A stretch of DNA of 64,000 nt, taken from the NCBI RefSeq assembly GCF_036013975.1, contig NZ_CP107904.1, forward strand, positions 3,425,501 to 3,489,500, in the 5' to 3' direction. How positions within the stretch are numbered: the first letter of the stretch is position 1; each line of letters opens with the position of its first letter. The DNA comes from Kitasatospora sp. NBC_00458. Its GTDB lineage: Bacteria > Actinomycetota > Actinomycetes > Streptomycetales > Streptomycetaceae. Positions 62,094 to 64,000 of this stretch are shown one piece after another. Both the position numbers and the translations under genes were made by a program. The notes below the pieces were generated by a model. That model searched no databases and had not been told where the DNA came from. It worked only from the letters and a program-made list of their open reading frames with translations.

Positions 62094-63272
62094 TCAGACC
62101 ACGGCGGTCGGCAGGGTCCAGCGCTGGGCCGGCGACCCGTCACAGCCCGACAGGTCCGCCCAGCCGCCCGACGCACCGCCGTCGGCCGGGTCGCGCAGAC
62201 AGCCCTGCGCGCCCTGGTTCCAGAGCGCGCCGACCAGGCCCACCAGCCAGACGTGGTACGACGAACCGTTGCACGGATTGAGCGAGGCCCGGTTGCCGTC
62301 GGTGCCCAGGCACTTGCCCGCGTGCCGGACGGTGCCGTCGATCTCCACGCTCCACTGCTGGGCGGCCGAGCCGTCGCAGTCCAGCAGCGCGACCGGCTCC
62401 GGGCCGGCCGGGACGGAACCGGGCAGGTCGGCCAGGCAGTGGCCGCCGGGGGCGCCGACCGGGCCGGTCGGACGGCCGGGCCGGACGTCCGAGGAGAAGG
62501 AGTCGGTCCGCAGGCCGGTGCCGCCGCGCCAGATCTCGAAGCCCGCCTCCACCGAGGTCAGGTACCACTCGGGCTCGATCGCCCCGCGCACCACCGCGTC
62601 ACGGACGAAGGCCCGCAGGTCGAAGTCGGTGACCGAGGTGGTCGGGGACTGTGCCTGGTAGGCGACCATCGGCCACTCCCGGCCGTTGGCGGAGATGGTC
62701 TGCTGCCAGCTGGTGTACCCGGCGCCGCCGATGTTGGCGGTGCTGCCCGGCGGACTCGCCGAGGACGGGCGGCGGTCCAGCCAGATCATCAGCTCGGCGC
62801 CGTCCGGCTGACCGTTGTCGGCGGGAGTGGTCGGGGCGGTGTTGAACCACAGGTCGTAGGCCACGTTGAAGTCGCCCTCGGCGGGCAGCGTGGTGGACCA
62901 GCCACTGGTGGCCCACCCCAGCTCGGAGACCCTGACCGGCAGCGCGCTGCCCTGGACACAGGTGTTCCAGTGGCAGCCGTCGAAGATCTCCGGATACGCC
63001 ACCGGTCCGGCCGGCGGGCTCGCTGCCGCGTTCGACGAACGGACCGTGAACCCGGAACCGCCGTCGGTGCCGAGGCACTGGACGGTCCCGGGGCCGTAGT
63101 TGTTGTTGTCGACGAGGTACCGGCCGCCGGCCACCGGCACCGTCTCGTACTGCCCGCAGTGCAGCGACTCCGCCGCCACCGCCGGACCGGCCGGCACCAG
63201 CAGCCCCGCCACCGCCACGGCGGCGCCCAGCACCGCCGCGCCCGCCCGGCCGAAACCGTGTCTCAACCCCAT
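62094..63272 (-). CDS. Secreted GH12 beta-glucanase with C-terminal ricin-type lectin domain
   Basis: 392 residues. Signal peptide (AAVLGAAVAVAGLLVPAGPAVAA), then a GH12 catalytic domain (YLVDNNNYGPGTVQCLGTDGGSGFTVRSS, ELMIWLDRRPS with the nucleophile Glu, and EPEWYLTSVEAGFEIWRGG with the acid/base Glu). A CBM13/ricin-B domain follows from ~265 (QQWSVEIDGTVRHAGKCLGTDGNRASLNPC...QRWTLP, the Q-x-W repeats). Likely acts on cellulose or xyloglucan outside the cell. The ricin domain seems to have two rather than three complete repeats. Confidence 0.88.
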   Translation of the reverse strand: MGLRHGFGRAGAAVLGAAVAVAGLLVPAGPAVAAESLHCGQYETVPVAGGRYLVDNNNYGPGTVQCLGTDGGSGFTVRSSNAAASPPAGPVAYPEIFDGCHWNTCVQGSALPVRVSELGWATSGWSTTLPAEGDFNVAYDLWFNTAPTTPADNGQPDGAELMIWLDRRPSSASPPGSTANIGGAGYTSWQQTISANGREWPMVAYQAQSPTTSVTDFDLRAFVRDAVVRGAIEPEWYLTSVEAGFEIWRGGTGLRTDSFSSDVRPGRPTGPVGAPGGHCLADLPGSVPAGPEPVALLDCDGSAAQQWSVEIDGTVRHAGKCLGTDGNRASLNPCNGSSYHVWLVGLVGALWNQGAQGCLRDPADGGASGGWADLSGCDGSPAQRWTLPTAVV

Positions 63273-63390
63273 CGGATCCCCCCGGATGTCCCGCTCGTCG
63301 TTCGGTTGTCGGTACTTCGGTGTTCCAGTTGGTTCGGTGGTCGGGTGGTTCGGTGCGTCGGCGGCCGGCGGGCCGTGCTCCGGCCCGCCG

Positions 63391-64000
63391 TCAGTTCTTC
63401 GATCCGCCGATGTTGCGGCCCACCCAGTCGCTCGCGTCGGAGAACCAGCCCTGGACGTTCGCCCAGTACTCCGGCAGCGGGGTGAAGTTCCACAGCGCCA
63501 CCGCGGCCACCGCCAGCACCAGCAGCACCATCAGGCAGCCCTTCAGGCAGCCGAGGCCCGGGATGTACATCCGGTTGCGGCTGCGCGGGCGCCGCTCGCG
63601 GGCGGGCGCCGCCTCCCGGCGGGCGGGCTCCTGCGGCGGTTCGGCGCGGCGCTGCGGGGGCTCGCGGTGCTGGGGCGCCGGCGGCTCGGCCCGGCGCGGC
63701 GGCGCGGGCGGGGCCGACCGGGGCGGGGCCGACTGCTGCGGCGCGGGACGGTGGCCGCCCTGCGGGGCGGCCGGGGGCTGCTGCCCGTACGGCTGCGGCT
63801 GGTGGCCCTGCTGCGGGCGGCCGCGCTGCGGCTGCCCGTGCTGGGGCTGCCCGTGCTGCGGCTGCCCGTGCTGGGGCTGCCCGTGCTGCGGCTGCCCGTG
63901 CTGGGGCTGCCCGTGCTGCGGCTGGTTGTAGCCGCCCGGCGGCTGCGGGCGGCCCGCGGGCGGCGCCTGGTAGGGCGGCGGGGCGACCGGCGGGCGCTGG
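63391..64000 (-). CDS. Repeat-rich membrane protein, N-terminus outside window
   Basis: The last ~203 residues of a longer protein. Order as read: a Gly/Pro/Gln region with tandem QPQHG pentapeptides, a Pro/Ala/Arg/Glu region (repeats of RRAEPP), a basic RRPRSRNR segment, one transmembrane helix (GCLKGCLMVLLVLAVAAVAL) and a short C-terminal WNFTPLPEYWANVQGWFSDASDWVGRNIGG tail. No family is recognised in the visible part. A kinase domain could precede, as in some streptomycete kinases, but this is only a guess. Confidence 0.6.
   Translation of the reverse strand, partial: QRPPVAPPPYQAPPAGRPQPPGGYNQPQHGQPQHGQPQHGQPQHGQPQHGQPQHGQPQRGRPQQGHQPQPYGQQPPAAPQGGHRPAPQQSAPPRSAPPAPPRRAEPPAPQHREPPQRRAEPPQEPARREAAPARERRPRSRNRMYIPGLGCLKGCLMVLLVLAVAAVALWNFTPLPEYWANVQGWFSDASDWVGRNIGGSKN
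63826..63924. repeat. 15-bp tandem repeat coding for QPQHG
   Basis: ctgSggctgcccgtg (S = g or c) is repeated about 6.5 times, alternating in a 30-bp super-unit. It is inside the gene at 63391-64000. The copy number is likely strain-variable. Confidence 0.85.

Noticed and set aside
63826..63924. CRISPR-like array
   Set aside because: The units are contiguous 15-mers without spacers, lie in a coding frame and translate to QPQHG; no cas genes are present.

Overview
The window is about 72-73% GC, with codon third positions dominated by G/C. Its gene set points to a mycelial actinomycete of the Streptomycetaceae (Streptomyces, Kitasatospora or a close relative). The evidence is two SsgA-like sporulation proteins, an SsgA/HPPD/Lrp neighbourhood, the murA-hup-malic enzyme-HelD block and the ftsE-ftsX-S41 peptidase-smpB-ssrA block, all familiar from Streptomyces chromosomes. 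There are no IS elements, phage genes or CRISPR arrays. This is ordinary chromosome with a few unusual insertions.

Layout. 1-5.5 kb: a truncated amino-acid permease, DUF2017/clpS, divergent NAD-salvage genes pncB and pncA, and an AbiEi/DUF559-like protein. 5.6-10 kb: small accessory genes (a repeat-containing hypothetical, a sigma-70-like protein, DinB, HxlR with a divergent NAD(P)-binding reductase, GNAT). 10-13.3 kb: a three-gene type VII secretion-type module (two WXG100-like proteins plus a mycosin) with no ESX core genes. 13.4-17.1 kb: endonuclease V and two RDD membrane proteins. 17.5-21.5 kb: an SsgA-like protein, a GT87 mannosyltransferase and a GH18 chitinase. 21.7-28 kb: a two-component system, a half-length HPPD, Lrp, an S16-type membrane protease and an IclR regulator. 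28.5-39 kb: a SF2 helicase, a second SsgA-like protein, an overlapping sortase/esterase/MprF-like operon, a Tat lipoprotein deacetylase and an MFS exporter. 39-40 kb: a compact divergent region with a guanidine-III riboswitch in front of an SMR (Gdx) exporter, and a cysteine-rich leader peptide in front of tRNA-Cys. 40-44.7 kb: a three-subunit molybdenum hydroxylase. 45-47.8 kb: a GH20 hexosaminidase with two DasR-type operators, DUF3039 and YqgE/AlgH. 48-54.5 kb: murA, hup, malic enzyme, a candidate sRNA and HelD. 54.6-58.7 kb: ssrA, smpB, S41 protease, ftsX, ftsE. 59-64 kb: a zinc-ribbon membrane peptide, prfB, a Ser/Thr kinase, a GH12 glucanase with a ricin-B domain, and the C-terminal part of a repeat-rich membrane protein.

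How it fits together. Several units concern the cell envelope and sporulation division: FtsEX, SsgA-like proteins, MurA, sortase, the MprF-like protein and the deacetylase. Chitin and GlcNAc use is represented by the chitinase and by the hexosaminidase with its dre sites. Ribosome rescue and recycling is represented by tmRNA/SmpB, RF2 and HelD. The least expected items are the cysteine-codon leader next to tRNA-Cys, the guanidine-III riboswitch, the HPPD cut exactly at its domain boundary, a molybdenum hydroxylase subunit without the usual catalytic Glu, and a hairpin-rich candidate sRNA between malic enzyme and helD.
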